Shown here: piece after piece, positions 1 through 7,889 of the stretch
Numbering within the stretch: the first letter of the stretch is position 1
Layout of the letters: each line of letters starts with the position of its first letter
From: Caryophanales bacterium
GTDB taxonomy: Bacteria; Bacillota; Bacilli; Exiguobacteriales; Exiguobacteriaceae
DNA: 14,283 bases
Assembly (NCBI GenBank): GCA_902363455.1
Contig: CABJAC010000016.1
Span: forward strand, 1-14,283
Direction: 5' to 3'
The notes under the pieces: generated by a model
Told to the model about the DNA's origin: nothing
Database searches by the model: none
What the model saw: the letters and a program-made list of their open reading frames with translations, nothing else
Position numbers and translations under genes: made by a program

Positions 1-110
1 GTCACGTTGACGAAGCTTGCGCTTCATTCATTGTTTGTATCCGAAGATACGTTTTTTGCCTCATCGTTCAGTTTTCAAAGTTCGTCCGCGCCTGTTTTGG
101 CGACTCAATT
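1..110 (-). other. Leader of an rRNA operon (16S lies beyond the left edge)
   Basis: Read on the minus strand, the region after the promoters contains the GAACTTTGAAAACTGAAC motif (about 66-84) that is typical of Bacillales rRNA operon leaders near the antitermination box. It is followed by two short hairpins capped by stable tetraloops: GTATC-TTCG-GATAC at 37-50 and GAAGC-GCAA-GCTTC at 12-25. No 16S sequence is reached before the window ends, so the assignment rests on the leader motif, the tandem promoters upstream and the synteny with Bacillus subtilis, where an rrn operon follows the recR-yaaL genes. Confidence 0.75.
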
Positions 111-139
111 AGAATACCAAGTCTGAAACAATAAGTCAA
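111..139 (-). promoter_or_regulatory. rrn promoter P2
   Basis: The minus strand shows a -35 box TTGACT (134-139), a 17-base spacer and a -10 box TATTCT (111-116). An A-rich stretch lies just upstream. It sits directly before the rRNA leader motif and is the nearer of two tandem promoters, the usual P1-P2 arrangement of Bacillales rRNA operons. Confidence 0.75.
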
Positions 140-205
140 CAACTTTTTGAAAGAAGTTTTTTTCTTGTTTCCAGCAGTGCGCTCGTCCTCTTAAGGACAA
201 GAATT

Positions 206-234
206 AATATACCACGATAATTACAATCTGACAA
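206..234 (-). promoter_or_regulatory. rrn promoter P1
   Basis: The minus strand shows TTGTCA (229-234), a 17-base spacer and TATATT (206-211), about 95 bases upstream of the P2 boxes. Together they form a tandem promoter pair between the yaaL terminator and the rRNA leader. Confidence 0.65.
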
Positions 235-261
235 CTCTTTTCTTAAAATAATTTTAAAAAG

Positions 262-309
262 AATAAAAAAGAGGCAACCACCTTAAAATAACAGGCGCTT
301 GCCTCTTTT
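262..309 (-). terminator. Rho-independent terminator of the dnaX-ebfC-recR-yaaL operon
   Basis: The arms AAAAGAGGCAA (267-277) and TTGCCTCTTTT (299-309) are perfectly complementary and are followed on the minus strand by a U-rich stretch. The hairpin base touches the stop codon of the yaaL-like gene, so it separates the repair operon from the rRNA promoters. Confidence 0.85.
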
Positions 310-533
310 CATGAGCGTACATGTGCGAGCGAAACACGTCTTTTCTTCGCTTCTCTTATATAGAAGTAGTACAGCGATTCAGCAAGCTTCATTTGAGCTT
401 CCAGTTCACCATGATCGTCATAGCTGATTTCAAGCAGATGACGCTTCATTAGATAATTTTCTTTTGCCTGTGCCAATTCCCTGAGAAAACGTTCATCGTA
501 TTCGTTTCGGATCTTTTTTCGAAACCAACTCAT
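309..533 (-). CDS. yaaL: YaaL-like small protein (DUF2508)
   Basis: This 74-residue, highly charged, probably all-helical soluble protein has no signal peptide or membrane segment. It begins [17 protein letters not shown] and continues with a Lys/Glu-rich helix and a Tyr-rich stretch ([14 protein letters not shown]). Its size, sequence character and position directly after recR match the YaaL family (DUF2508) of Bacillales, which has no established function. The ATG start overlaps the recR stop by four bases (ATGA), so translation is probably coupled to recR. In B. subtilis the next gene is bofA, a sporulation checkpoint gene. Here a terminator and rRNA promoters follow at once. The identification is by family resemblance and synteny, and no function should be read into it. 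Confidence 0.85.
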   Translation of the reverse strand: MSWFRKKIRNEYDERFLRELAQAKENYLMKRHLLEISYDDHGELEAQMKLAESLYYFYIREAKKRRVSLAHVRS

Positions 534-1129
534 AATTCCCGTCTTCCCTCCATCGCACGGGACAAGGTGACTTCATCCGCGTACTCCAAATCACCGCCGA
601 CCGGCAAGCCATGTGCAATTCGTGTGACACGAATCCCTGTCGGTTTTAACAAACGAGAAAGGTACATCGCTGTCGCTTCTCCTTCGATATTTGGATTCGT
701 CGCTAAGATAATTTCTGTAATCGCTTCGTCTGCCTGTAAACGCGTCAAGAGACTGGATACATTGATATCCTCCGGTCCGATTCCTTCCATTGGACTAATC
801 GCCCCATGCAAGACGTGATACAGTCCTTGGTAATCACGCATCTTCTCCATCGCAATGACATCACGTGAGTCTTGAACGACACAAACGATAGTCCGGTTCC
901 GATGTTTATCGGAGCAGACATAACACGGATCCTTGTCTGTGATATTTCCGCAAATACTGCAGTATGAAATATCACGTTTGGCGCTTACCAATGCCTTCCC
1001 GAACATCAGCACATCATCTTCTTCCATATCAAGGACATGAAATGCAAGACGAACCGCTGTTTTCGGACCAATACCTGGCAACTTCGTAAAACTCTCGATC
1101 AACCGACTGATTGCTTCAGGATATTGCAA
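530..1129 (-). CDS. recR: Recombination mediator protein RecR
   Basis: RecR works with RecO (and RecF) to load RecA onto single-stranded DNA during gap repair and recombination. The 199-residue length is standard. A helix-hairpin-helix segment ([11 protein letters not shown], about 15-25) is followed by a four-cysteine zinc finger (C57, C60, C69, C72). A Toprim domain (about 80-175) contains VVQDSRD and the [11 protein letters not shown] stretch. The start is TTG, chosen because AGGAGG lies 7 bases upstream and the N-terminus [11 protein letters not shown] aligns with known RecR proteins. It is the third gene of the dnaX operon, 18 bases after ebfC, and overlaps yaaL by four bases. The order dnaX-ebfC-recR is conserved across many bacteria. 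Confidence 0.97.
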   Translation of the reverse strand: MQYPEAISRLIESFTKLPGIGPKTAVRLAFHVLDMEEDDVLMFGKALVSAKRDISYCSICGNITDKDPCYVCSDKHRNRTIVCVVQDSRDVIAMEKMRDYQGLYHVLHGAISPMEGIGPEDINVSSLLTRLQADEAITEIILATNPNIEGEATAMYLSRLLKPTGIRVTRIAHGLPVGGDLEYADEVTLSRAMEGRREL

Positions 1130-1147
1130 TTCGTTTCCTCCTACTGT

Positions 1148-1468
1148 TTAAAACATTCCCGGCATATTCATCCCTTGTGTAAATTTACCCATCTTGCTTG
1201 AAACGAGTTCATCCACTTTTTTCAAAGCATCGTTTGTCGCAGCAAGAACAAGATCCTGAATCATCTCAACATCATCCGGATCGACCACTTCTTCTTTAAT
1301 GATGACATCAATGATATTTTTATGACCGTCTGCTACAACCGATACCATTTCACCGCCGGCTGTTCCGGTAACCGTCAAGTCCTTCAATTCCTCTTGAGCT
1401 TTCGCCATATCTTTTTGCATCTTTTGCATTTGCTTCATCATATTGTTCATGTTTCCCATTCCGCGCAT
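1148..1468 (-). CDS. ebfC: YbaB/EbfC family nucleoid-associated protein
   Basis: This is a 106-residue protein with a Met/Gln/Lys-rich N-terminal helix ([18 protein letters not shown]), then the core motif [16 protein letters not shown] (about 33-48) and a C-terminal helix. This is the fold of the YbaB/EbfC family, which forms dimers that bind DNA and associate with the nucleoid; the B. subtilis member is YaaK. Position between dnaX and recR is the classic context. The ATG start is preceded by AGGAGG at good spacing. It lies 21 bases after dnaX and 18 before recR, so it is co-transcribed with both. The precise role in this organism is unknown. Confidence 0.95.
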   Translation of the reverse strand: MRGMGNMNNMMKQMQKMQKDMAKAQEELKDLTVTGTAGGEMVSVVADGHKNIIDVIIKEEVVDPDDVEMIQDLVLAATNDALKKVDELVSSKMGKFTQGMNMPGMF

Positions 1469-1489
1469 AATTCTTCCTCCTCTAATAAA

Positions 1490-3172
1490 TTAGTCTTCGA
1501 ATTCTACGATATCACCAAATCGTCCGAGCGTCTCGGACAACAATCGATCTTCTTCCGATTCGATTGCCACTTCTTTCTCTTCTATATTACTACTATTTCG
1601 TTTAGCAACAAACTCTGCTTTTAGTTCTTTCCAATCATTATCGAGAATCGCAAGAATTTGACGTTTCACACCACAAACCTCAAACAATGCTTCTTCAATG
1701 ACAAAACGGGTGCGCTCATTGGTCATGACCTGTTCAAAATGCCATCCCTTCCCATTATCGAATTCAATCAATAAGGTATCTTCAGAACATAAGACCGGTT
1801 TACTCTCATGTACTAATGAATAGATGGGACCATCTTGTTTCAATATCAATTTCAATATCGCATCCCAACGTTCTTGAATCTCAAGCAATTGCGCCTTCTC
1901 TGCACGACTCAACATTTGACGAATCCGCTCTTTTGCGATGCGAACCGTCGGGCGGGCTTGTTTACGTTTCGCCTGTGGTGCAGATGTACTCTCAGCAGCC
2001 GGGACTCCCGTGACTTTCAACTGATGCATCTGTTCCTTCAGCTCCCGCACCTCTTGTTGCAGACTTTGCATGATTTGCCCTGTCGTCCGTCCCTGTTCCG
2101 CAATTTGAATGAACGCAATCTCGACTAAGACACGTGGATGATTCGTCAAACGCATCTGCTGTTGGCAGTCATGCAATTGTTCAATGATATGGAAACACGT
2201 TTCCGCTTCAATCGCCTCGACGAATGTTTTAAACGTTTCCGTCGGCCGAGCACGTTCCAGTAGATCAACTGCGGTTGGGGACGTTTTAAGCAATAACGTA
2301 TCGCGGTAAAAAAAGACCAAATCTTCAACAAATCGTTTTAAGTCTTTCCCTGCCCGTTGCATCTGTTCAAGCGTCTGTAATAACTGATCGACTTGGTGGG
2401 CTTGCAGTGCGTTCGCAATAGCGAGCAAAGCTTCATCCTCTACCGCACCTGTTACTTCCAACACTGCATCATCGTTTAAATCTCCATTGGAGAAGGCGAC
2501 CGCTTGATCGAGGAGACTCAAGGCATCGCGCATTCCGCCATCCGCTGCCCGGGCAATGAGCCGTAAAGCGGTTTCGGTATAGCCGATCGTCTGATCCGAT
2601 AAGATATACTGCATCCGCTCCATCAATTGGTCGACTTCATGCCGTTTGACGTCAAACCGCTGACAACGTGAGATAATCGTCGCCGGAATTTTATGGGGTT
2701 CTGTCGTTGCTAAAATGAAGATCGCATGGGCAGGAGGTTCTTCGAGTGTCTTCAGCAAGGCATTAAAGGCACCGGTCGACAGCATGTGTACTTCATCGAT
2801 GATGTACACTTTATATGCTGCCTCGGATGGTGGGTATTTCACTTTATCCCGGATTTCCCGGATTTCATCGACACCGTTATTCGATGCGGCATCAATCTCG
2901 AAAACATCGGGGCTTGAACCTTCCGTGATCGCCCGGCACGTCGGACATTCGTTACACGGTTCATTTACGGGCGCGTGTTCACAGTTGATCGCTTTGGCAA
3001 TAATTTTCGCCAAGCTGGTTTTTCCCGTTCCTCGTGGTCCAGAAAACAGATAGGCATGTGACATCCGCTGTTCCATCAAGGCGTTTTGAATCGTTCGGGT
3101 GATGTGGGCCTGTCCGACAACCTCGTCAAAACGTTGCGGTCGGTACACGCGGTATAATGCTTGATAGGCCAA
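1490..3172 (-). CDS. dnaX: DNA polymerase III subunit gamma/tau
   Basis: DnaX is the ATPase motor of the clamp loader, which opens the DnaN ring onto primed DNA and, through the tau C-terminus, links polymerase and helicase. The 560-residue protein has a Walker A motif GPRGTGKTS (45-53) and zinc-ligand cysteines C64, C73, C76 and C79. Walker B DEVH is at 126-129, sensor 1 ATTEP at 155-159 and the SRC arginine finger at 168-170. A variable, partly coiled C-terminal domain with QQEVRELKEQMHQLK follows. The start is TTG, chosen because GGAGG lies 7 bases upstream and MAYQALYRVYRP is the family N-terminus. It is the first gene of the dnaX-ebfC-recR-yaaL operon. Its promoter must lie in the 40 bases after the SRP RNA terminator; only a weak candidate (TTGTAG, 16-base spacer, TAGAAT) is visible. 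I see no A-rich slippery site of the Escherichia coli type. Confidence 0.97.
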   Translation of the reverse strand: MAYQALYRVYRPQRFDEVVGQAHITRTIQNALMEQRMSHAYLFSGPRGTGKTSLAKIIAKAINCEHAPVNEPCNECPTCRAITEGSSPDVFEIDAASNNGVDEIREIRDKVKYPPSEAAYKVYIIDEVHMLSTGAFNALLKTLEEPPAHAIFILATTEPHKIPATIISRCQRFDVKRHEVDQLMERMQYILSDQTIGYTETALRLIARAADGGMRDALSLLDQAVAFSNGDLNDDAVLEVTGAVEDEALLAIANALQAHQVDQLLQTLEQMQRAGKDLKRFVEDLVFFYRDTLLLKTSPTAVDLLERARPTETFKTFVEAIEAETCFHIIEQLHDCQQQMRLTNHPRVLVEIAFIQIAEQGRTTGQIMQSLQQEVRELKEQMHQLKVTGVPAAESTSAPQAKRKQARPTVRIAKERIRQMLSRAEKAQLLEIQERWDAILKLILKQDGPIYSLVHESKPVLCSEDTLLIEFDNGKGWHFEQVMTNERTRFVIEEALFEVCGVKRQILAILDNDWKELKAEFVAKRNSSNIEEKEVAIESEEDRLLSETLGRFGDIVEFED

Positions 3173-3207
3173 ATTTGCGCCTCCTCTATTTATAATCCTG
3201 ATTCTAT

Positions 3208-3249
3208 TCTACCTAAAAAAGTCTACAACCGAAACCGGCTGTAGACTTG
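3208..3249 (-). terminator. Rho-independent terminator of the SRP RNA gene
   Basis: On the minus strand, AAGTCTACAGCCG (from 3248) pairs with CGGTTGTAGACTT (ending 3219-3220) through one G-U pair around a short TTT loop and is followed by a run of Ts. It ends SRP RNA transcription before dnaX. Confidence 0.85.
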
Positions 3250-3267
3250 TTATCTAAAATTAAACTG

Positions 3268-3540
3268 CCGCGCACCATATTCTGAAATAGGTTCAACATG
3301 CGTTACTTACGCAGCCTGCTCAGTTCAAGCACTCCTGCGGCACACAGAGAGCACCACTTAAGGCTGCTTCCTTCCGGACCTGACCTGATTCATGGGTATC
3401 TGTTGCGCAGGACTCAAACGTCAACGCTACTTACGTAAGGCAGACCACACCAATCCTATCCCTCGATATGGAATTCAGTCTCGCTATAGCGGATTGCGAG
3501 TGACAGGGAACCGCTACATCCCCACCTAGCACGGCAAATG
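3268..3540 (-). ncRNA. scr: Signal recognition particle RNA, large Bacillus type (scRNA)
   Basis: This is the RNA scaffold of the signal recognition particle, which with Ffh targets nascent membrane and secreted proteins. The minus strand carries the universal domain IV hairpin, TCAGGTCCGGAAGGAAGCAG (about 3365-3384), with its GGAA tetraloop. It also has the Bacillus-type Alu half: GTTCCCTGTCACTCGCAATC (about 3493-3512) and the CTTACGTAAG segment. The 5' part GCCGTGC pairs with the 3' part GCGCGGC to close the long helix. The mature length of about 270 nt matches the B. subtilis scRNA (271 nt) and is much longer than the roughly 110-nt E. coli 4.5S RNA. The exact ends are estimated from the pairing and the family, to within several bases. 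Confidence 0.95.
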
Positions 3541-3581
3541 GTTTATCGTATTTTAGTGGCACTTGTTTCGAGTGCTTTTTC

Positions 3582-4139
<558 letters not shown>

Positions 4140-4152
4140 TGCCGCTGCTTTA

Positions 4153-4161
4153 TGCTAAAAT
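4153..4161 (+). promoter_or_regulatory. Possible extended -10 promoter of dgk-dck
   Basis: TGCTAAAAT (4153-4161) fits an extended -10 box (TGN plus TAAAAT) about 36 bases before the chosen dgk start. No good -35 box lies 17 bases upstream; TTCAGC at 4131-4136 would need a 19-base spacer. Confidence 0.45.
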
Positions 4162-4197
4162 ATAAATTGCACTTTGCTGAACGGAGGGTAATTGAAT

Positions 4198-4827
4198 ATG
4201 TTCATAACGGTTGAAGGACCGATTGGTGTAGGCAAAACTTCACTTGCGAACGCCATCAGTCATCATTTTTCATTTTCTATGTTACGCGAAATCGTCGAAG
4301 AAAATCCCTTTCTTGGAAAGTTCTATGAAGACATCGAGGAATGGAGTTTCCAAACGGAAATGTTCTTCCTGTGTAATCGCTTTAAGCAGCTGGATGATAT
4401 CGAACGTCACTATCTCAGTAAACAACGCTCTGTCGTCGCTGATTATCATATCTTTAAGAATCTCATTTTTGCTCATCGTTCGCTGAAAATCGAGCATCTC
4501 GATAAATACGAACAAATCTATTCGATTTTGACGACAGACATGCCTAAACCGGATGCTGTCATTTATTTAAATGCGAGTATCGATACACTGATGAAACGTG
4601 TCGCCTTACGTGGACGCGAGATTGAAGAAAATATGTCACGTGCTTATCTTGAACAACTGGCGGCCGACTACGAGACGTTCGTTACGGATTATCAAGCCAA
4701 ACACCCGGAAGTCAAAGTCATCCGATTCAACGGAGATGAACTCGATTTCGTCAAACGTCCGGAAGATTTGGAGTACGTCCTGACAAAGATCCGCAATGAA
4801 CTATACGAAGGAGCGAACCACGCATGA
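4198..4827 (+). CDS. dgk: Deoxyguanosine kinase-type deoxynucleoside kinase
   Basis: It phosphorylates purine deoxynucleosides (deoxyguanosine, by family) to the 5'-monophosphate in the salvage pathway. From the chosen ATG it is 209 residues. The P-loop GPIGVGKT is at 7-14, EEWSFQTEMFFL at about 47-58 binds the nucleoside, DYH at 82-84 occupies the ERS/DRS position, and RGREIEE forms the arginine lid. The sequence resembles B. subtilis Dgk (YaaG). A TTG two codons upstream (4192) is only three bases from the GGAGGG ribosome site. The ATG at 4198 is nine bases from it and better placed. The gene overlaps dck by four bases (ATGA), and the pair forms a plus-strand operon facing away from tadA. 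Confidence 0.9.
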   Translation: MFITVEGPIGVGKTSLANAISHHFSFSMLREIVEENPFLGKFYEDIEEWSFQTEMFFLCNRFKQLDDIERHYLSKQRSVVADYHIFKNLIFAHRSLKIEHLDKYEQIYSILTTDMPKPDAVIYLNASIDTLMKRVALRGREIEENMSRAYLEQLAADYETFVTDYQAKHPEVKVIRFNGDELDFVKRPEDLEYVLTKIRNELYEGANHA

Positions 4828-5501
4828 ACTCGAAGTTACGCGAAAAGTACAATATTCCGGCAGACGCCGTCATCACGATCGGCGGCATGGTCGGTATCGG
4901 GAAATCGACGATCACAAACGGTCTAGCAGACTCACTTGGTTTTCGGACATCTCTTGAAAAAGTCGATACGAACCCGTATCTCGATAAATTCTACCATGAT
5001 TTCGAGCGGTGGAGCTTCCACTTGCAGATCTATTTCTTGGCCGAGCGTTTTAAAGAGCAAAAGAAAATTTTCCAATACGGCGGCGGCTTTATCCAGGACC
5101 GTTCCATTTACGAAGATACAGGTATCTTTGCAAAAATGCATTTCGAAAAAGGAACAATGTCTCCAACAGACTATGAAACCTACTCAAGCCTATTTGACGC
5201 AATGGTCATGACTCCGTTCTTCCCGCATCCGGATCTGTTGATCTACCTCGAAGGTTCGTTTGAACAAGTCCTCGAGCGGATTCGTCTCCGCGGACGCGAG
5301 ATGGAACAGCAAACGCCGATCGAGTATTGGGAAGAGATGTACGAGCGGTACACGAACTGGATCAACAACTTTACGATTTGTCCGGTCCTTCGTCTATCGA
5401 TCGATGAGTACGATCTGTTAAACGAACCCGAATCCATCGAACGGATTTTATCAAAAATCGACAAACAACTCGAAGTAGCCCGGATTGCGAAAATCCGCTA
5501 A
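4824..5501 (+). CDS. dck: Deoxyadenosine/deoxycytidine kinase
   Basis: This 225-residue deoxynucleoside kinase is expected, by resemblance to B. subtilis Dck (YaaF), to phosphorylate deoxyadenosine and deoxycytidine. The P-loop GMVGIGKS is at 21-28. The nucleoside-binding stretch FERWSFHLQIYFLAERF is near 60-76, QDRSIYEDTGIFA (91-103) holds the DRS motif, and RLRGREMEQQ is the arginine lid. Its ATG overlaps the dgk stop codon, so translation is coupled. The two paralogues share order and architecture but differ in the substrate motif (DYH versus DRS), supporting a purine versus adenine/cytosine split. It ends one base before a bidirectional terminator shared with the convergent DinB-family gene. 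Confidence 0.94.
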   Translation: MNSKLREKYNIPADAVITIGGMVGIGKSTITNGLADSLGFRTSLEKVDTNPYLDKFYHDFERWSFHLQIYFLAERFKEQKKIFQYGGGFIQDRSIYEDTGIFAKMHFEKGTMSPTDYETYSSLFDAMVMTPFFPHPDLLIYLEGSFEQVLERIRLRGREMEQQTPIEYWEEMYERYTNWINNFTICPVLRLSIDEYDLLNEPESIERILSKIDKQLEVARIAKIR

Positions 5502-5502
5502 T

Positions 5503-5542
5503 AAAAATGCCCGTTGACGGATTCGTCAATGGGCATTTTTTT
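5503..5542. terminator. Bidirectional terminator between dck and the DinB-family gene
   Basis: AAAATGCCCGTTGACG pairs with CGTCAATGGGCATTTT (one G-U pair) around a GATT loop. T-runs follow on the plus strand, and on the minus strand A-runs before the stem give the matching U-run. It sits in the 39 bases between two convergent stop codons and can serve both genes. Confidence 0.9.
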
Positions 5543-6005
5543 ATCCGGCGATGACTTGTTCAATTTGTGCTTGATGATGAAGATCGTGCTGCATCATGGC
5601 CCCTAAAAAATCAAAGAGTGAAATTGTTTTGCCTTTTGACGTGAATGTATCCGTCAGACGATCTTCCGGAATCAATTCAACGGCACGATGCAACCGGTCA
5701 CGGCTGACTAAAAATTCGTCAATCGTCAAAATCCGTTGTTGTTCCCGACTCATTTTTGCCGCTTCTTCATTAACGGCCTGACTGTCCGGCTTCACACGGA
5801 ACGGCTCATTCGCCAAGATATACGGCAGGCGTTCCGCAACAAGAAATCGATCCCACGGTGATAAATGACCGATGATTTCAGCGACTGTCCATTTCCCTTC
5901 AGCATAAGGTGTCCGCCAAGCTTTTTCCGATATGTGTTCAAGGCCACGAACAAAATCCATCGTGTCTTGATAGTGGGTGAGTAAGGTCTGTTTCGTTAGT
6001 GTCAT
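5541..6005 (-). CDS. DinB-family putative metal-dependent protein
   Basis: This 154-residue protein has the four-helix-bundle signature of the DinB/YfiT superfamily (not E. coli DNA polymerase IV). It shows a GKWTVAEIIGHLSPWDRF block with H47, and a C-terminal QHDLHHQAQI block with H140 and H144, the usual three-histidine metal site. Members include thiol-dependent transferases and many proteins of unknown role; the substrate cannot be told here. AAAGGAG lies 8 bases before the ATG. It has its own promoter immediately after the tRNA terminator and shares the downstream terminator with dck. It is not part of the core syntenic block I recall from B. subtilis, so it may be a lineage-specific insertion, but its codon use looks unremarkable. 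Confidence 0.85.
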   Translation of the reverse strand: MTLTKQTLLTHYQDTMDFVRGLEHISEKAWRTPYAEGKWTVAEIIGHLSPWDRFLVAERLPYILANEPFRVKPDSQAVNEEAAKMSREQQRILTIDEFLVSRDRLHRAVELIPEDRLTDTFTSKGKTISLFDFLGAMMQHDLHHQAQIEQVIAG

Positions 6006-6040
6006 GAGTAGTGCTCCTTTTTCTGTCTAAGATGTAGGAA

Positions 6041-6070
6041 AACATAGCATGCCGCTTCGGATTGAATCAA
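6041..6070 (-). promoter_or_regulatory. Promoter of the DinB-family gene
   Basis: The minus strand shows TTGATT (6065-6070), an 18-base spacer and TATGTT (6041-6046) preceded by TGC, an extended -10. The -35 box lies next to the U-run of the tRNA-cluster terminator. Confidence 0.6.
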
Positions 6071-6104
6071 TAAAAAAGCATCTCACGATGAATGTGAGAT
6101 GCTT
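6070..6104 (-). terminator. Terminator of the tRNA-Ser cluster
   Basis: AAGCATCTCAC (minus strand, from 6104) pairs perfectly with GTGAGATGCTT (ending 6077), with a 6-base loop, and is followed by a run of Ts. It lies seven bases after the last tRNA. Confidence 0.9.
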
Positions 6105-6111
6105 ATATAAG

Positions 6112-6201
6112 CGGAGTCGGTGGGATTCGAACCCACGCGGGCCTTGCGACCCCTAACGGATTTCGAGTCCGTCCCCTTCAGCCGGGCTTGGGTACGACTC
6201 C
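6112..6201 (-). tRNA. tRNA-Ser(CGA)
   Basis: The 90-nt minus-strand gene folds as a class II tRNA. Acceptor arms are GGAGTCG and CGACTCC, the anticodon loop is CTCGAAA (anticodon CGA, reading UCG), and a long variable arm is GGGTC-GCAA-GGCCC. The T arm is GTGGG-TTCGAAT-CCCAC. The discriminator is G73, the normal base for serine tRNAs. CCA is not encoded (CTT follows), so the CCA-adding enzyme must supply it. It is the last gene of the three-tRNA cluster. Confidence 0.95.
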
Positions 6202-6235
6202 ATGTTACATGTAATTTTGGGTAAAAAAAAAGAAG

Positions 6236-6326
6236 TGGAGGAGGCGGTGGGATTCGAACCCACGCACGGCTTTCGCCGCCTGACGGTTTTCAAGACCGTT
6301 CTCTTAAACCACTTGAGTACGCCTCC
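6236..6326 (-). tRNA. tRNA-Ser(UGA), second copy in the cluster
   Basis: Acceptor arms GGAGGCG and CGCCTCC, anticodon loop CTTGAAA (anticodon UGA, reading UCA and UCG), and a long variable arm (GGCGGC-GAAA-GCCGTGC region) identify a class II serine tRNA. The base after the acceptor stem is U73 and is followed by an encoded CCA. The gene body is identical to the copy at 6362-6452. T9 follows shortly after the 3' end. Confidence 0.95.
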
Positions 6327-6361
6327 AAGTTATATGTAGTTTTCAGATAAAAAAAAAGAAA

Positions 6362-6452
6362 TGGAGGAGGCGGTGGGATTCGAACCCACGCACGGCTTTC
6401 GCCGCCTGACGGTTTTCAAGACCGTTCTCTTAAACCACTTGAGTACGCCTCC
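6362..6452 (-). tRNA. tRNA-Ser(UGA), first copy in the cluster
   Basis: This is identical in sequence to the gene at 6236-6326, including U73 and the encoded CCA. It is the first gene after the cluster promoter. The spacer after it resembles the spacer after the second copy, indicating a recent tandem duplication of the whole unit. Confidence 0.95.
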
Positions 6453-6502
6453 GTACTTATAATCGAGCGTTGTGTTGCACAAGCGCCTTCCTGACATAAA
6501 TT

Positions 6503-6531
6503 ATAATAGCATCTTGGTTTTCCTGTGTAAA
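6503..6531 (-). promoter_or_regulatory. Promoter of the tRNA-Ser cluster
   Basis: The minus strand shows TTTACA (6526-6531), a 17-base spacer and TATTAT (6503-6508) preceded by TGC. It lies about 50 bases upstream of the first tRNA and just after the serS terminator, so the tRNAs are transcribed independently of serS. Confidence 0.65.
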
Positions 6532-6550
6532 GCCTTTTTCTAAAAAAACT

Positions 6551-6584
6551 TTTTAAAAAATCAGAAGGGGGAAATTCCCCCTTC
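6551..6584 (-). terminator. Terminator of serS
   Basis: GAAGGGGGA and TCCCCCTTC are perfectly complementary with a 3-base loop. TGATTTTTT follows on the minus strand. It begins six bases after the serS stop codon. Confidence 0.9.
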
Positions 6585-6589
6585 CCTAC

Positions 6590-7867
6590 TTATCCTTGAA
6601 TGACTTCAAGACCACCCATATATGGACGAAGCACTTCTGGAATAACAACTGATCCATCTGCTTGCTGATAGTTCTCAAGAATTGCCGCCACAGTCCGTCC
6701 GACTGCTAGCGCTGATCCGTTTAACGTATGCACGAATTCCGGTTTTGCGTTCGCTTCGCGACGGAAGCGGATTTGTGCCCGACGTGCTTGGAAATCTTCA
6801 AAGTTTGAACAAGAAGAGATCTCACGGTACACCCCTTGGCTCGGCATCCAGACTTCGATATCATATTTCTTCGCAGCCGTGAAACCAAGATCCGCTGTGC
6901 ACATGCTTAAGACCTGATACGGTAATTTGAGTAATTTCAAGACGTCTTCCGCTTGCGCCGTCAACAATTCAAGCTGTTCGTATGATTCTTCCGGTTTGAC
7001 GAAACGAACAAGTTCGACTTTGTTGAACTGGTGTTGGCGGATCAAGCCGCGTGTATCGCGGCCGGCAGAACCGGCTTCAGAGCGGAAACACTGGCTGTAG
7101 GCCGCGTAACCAATCGGCAACTGATCGGCTGTCAAAATTTCTTCCCGATGCATGTTCGTCACCGGTACTTCTGCTGTCGGAACGAGGAAGTAGTTCGTGT
7201 CTTCGACTTTAAAGGCATCTTCTTCAAATTTCGGAAGCTGTCCTGTTCCTGTCATAGAATCCCGGTTGACCATGAGAGGCGGGAGAATTTCTGTATAACC
7301 GTTTTTATCCTGATGCAGATCCATCATGAAGTTGATCAATGCCCGTTCGAGACGTGCACCGGCGCCGCGGTAGAAAACAAAGCGGCTTCCTGTCACTTTT
7401 CCGGCCCGTTCGACATCAACGATTTTTAACTGTTCCATCAAGTCCCAGTGCGGCACAGCTTCGAAATCAAAGGCTGGCTTGTCGCCGACTTCACGGATCA
7501 CGACATTATCGTCTTCTGTAGAACCGATCGGCACGCTGTCATGCGGAATATTCGGAATGCCGAGCAACAGCAAGTTGAGCGTCGCTTCGACTTCGCGTAG
7601 TTCGTCATCAAGCGCCTTAACTTCATCGCCGACTTGACGCATCGCAGCAATTGCCTCATCTGCATTTTCTTTATTTCGTTTCAGTTCCGCGATTTTTTTT
7701 GTCGCTTCGTTGCGTTCAGCCTTTAGGACTTCTGTTTTTGCAATTAATTCCCGACGTTTCTCATCGAGTGCGATGAAACGGTTCATATCCGTTAAATCTT
7801 CCCCCCGGTGAGCTAGCTTTTCTTGAATCGCATCAAAATCCTGACGTAACCGTTTAATATCAATCAT
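6590..7867 (-). CDS. serS: Seryl-tRNA synthetase
   Basis: This class II synthetase charges tRNA-Ser, three genes for which lie directly downstream. The 425-residue protein starts [11 protein letters not shown] and has a long Lys/Glu/Arg-rich coiled-coil arm (about 27-100) that grips the long variable arm of tRNA-Ser. Serine-pocket TAEV is at 231-234, motif 2 FRSEAG at 261-266 and motif 3 GSALAVGRT at 384-392. The open frame extends 13 codons upstream to 7906, but that ATG lies inside the T-box terminator hairpin. The ATG at 7867 has AAGGAGG seven bases before it and matches the family N-terminus. Expression is controlled by the upstream T-box, and a strong terminator follows. Confidence 0.97.
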   Translation of the reverse strand: MIDIKRLRQDFDAIQEKLAHRGEDLTDMNRFIALDEKRRELIAKTEVLKAERNEATKKIAELKRNKENADEAIAAMRQVGDEVKALDDELREVEATLNLLLLGIPNIPHDSVPIGSTEDDNVVIREVGDKPAFDFEAVPHWDLMEQLKIVDVERAGKVTGSRFVFYRGAGARLERALINFMMDLHQDKNGYTEILPPLMVNRDSMTGTGQLPKFEEDAFKVEDTNYFLVPTAEVPVTNMHREEILTADQLPIGYAAYSQCFRSEAGSAGRDTRGLIRQHQFNKVELVRFVKPEESYEQLELLTAQAEDVLKLLKLPYQVLSMCTADLGFTAAKKYDIEVWMPSQGVYREISSCSNFEDFQARRAQIRFRREANAKPEFVHTLNGSALAVGRTVAAILENYQQADGSVVIPEVLRPYMGGLEVIQG

Positions 7868-7889
7868 CTTTCTTCCTCCTTTTTTCAAT

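Larger units (their letters stand above)
6202..6452 (-). repeat. Tandem duplication of tRNA-Ser(UGA) plus spacer
   Basis: The two tRNA 5' ends are 126 bases apart. The tRNA bodies match exactly. The spacers (6202-6235 and 6327-6361) share a TTCT9TA start and a similar AAA(A)-TACAT(A/G)TAAC end with several substitutions, so the duplicated unit includes flanking DNA and the spacers have drifted since. Confidence 0.8.

Noticed and set aside
1490..3172. Programmed frameshift in dnaX producing a separate gamma subunit
   Set aside because: No A-AAA-AAG type slippery site with a following stem was found. The only long homopolymer is a T7 in a conserved stretch (VFFYRD), which gives no supporting context.
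6202..6235. Stand-alone terminators at the T9 runs between tRNA genes
   Set aside because: There is no separate hairpin directly before the T runs, and a proper terminator exists after the third tRNA. The possible partial effect is kept only as a finding.
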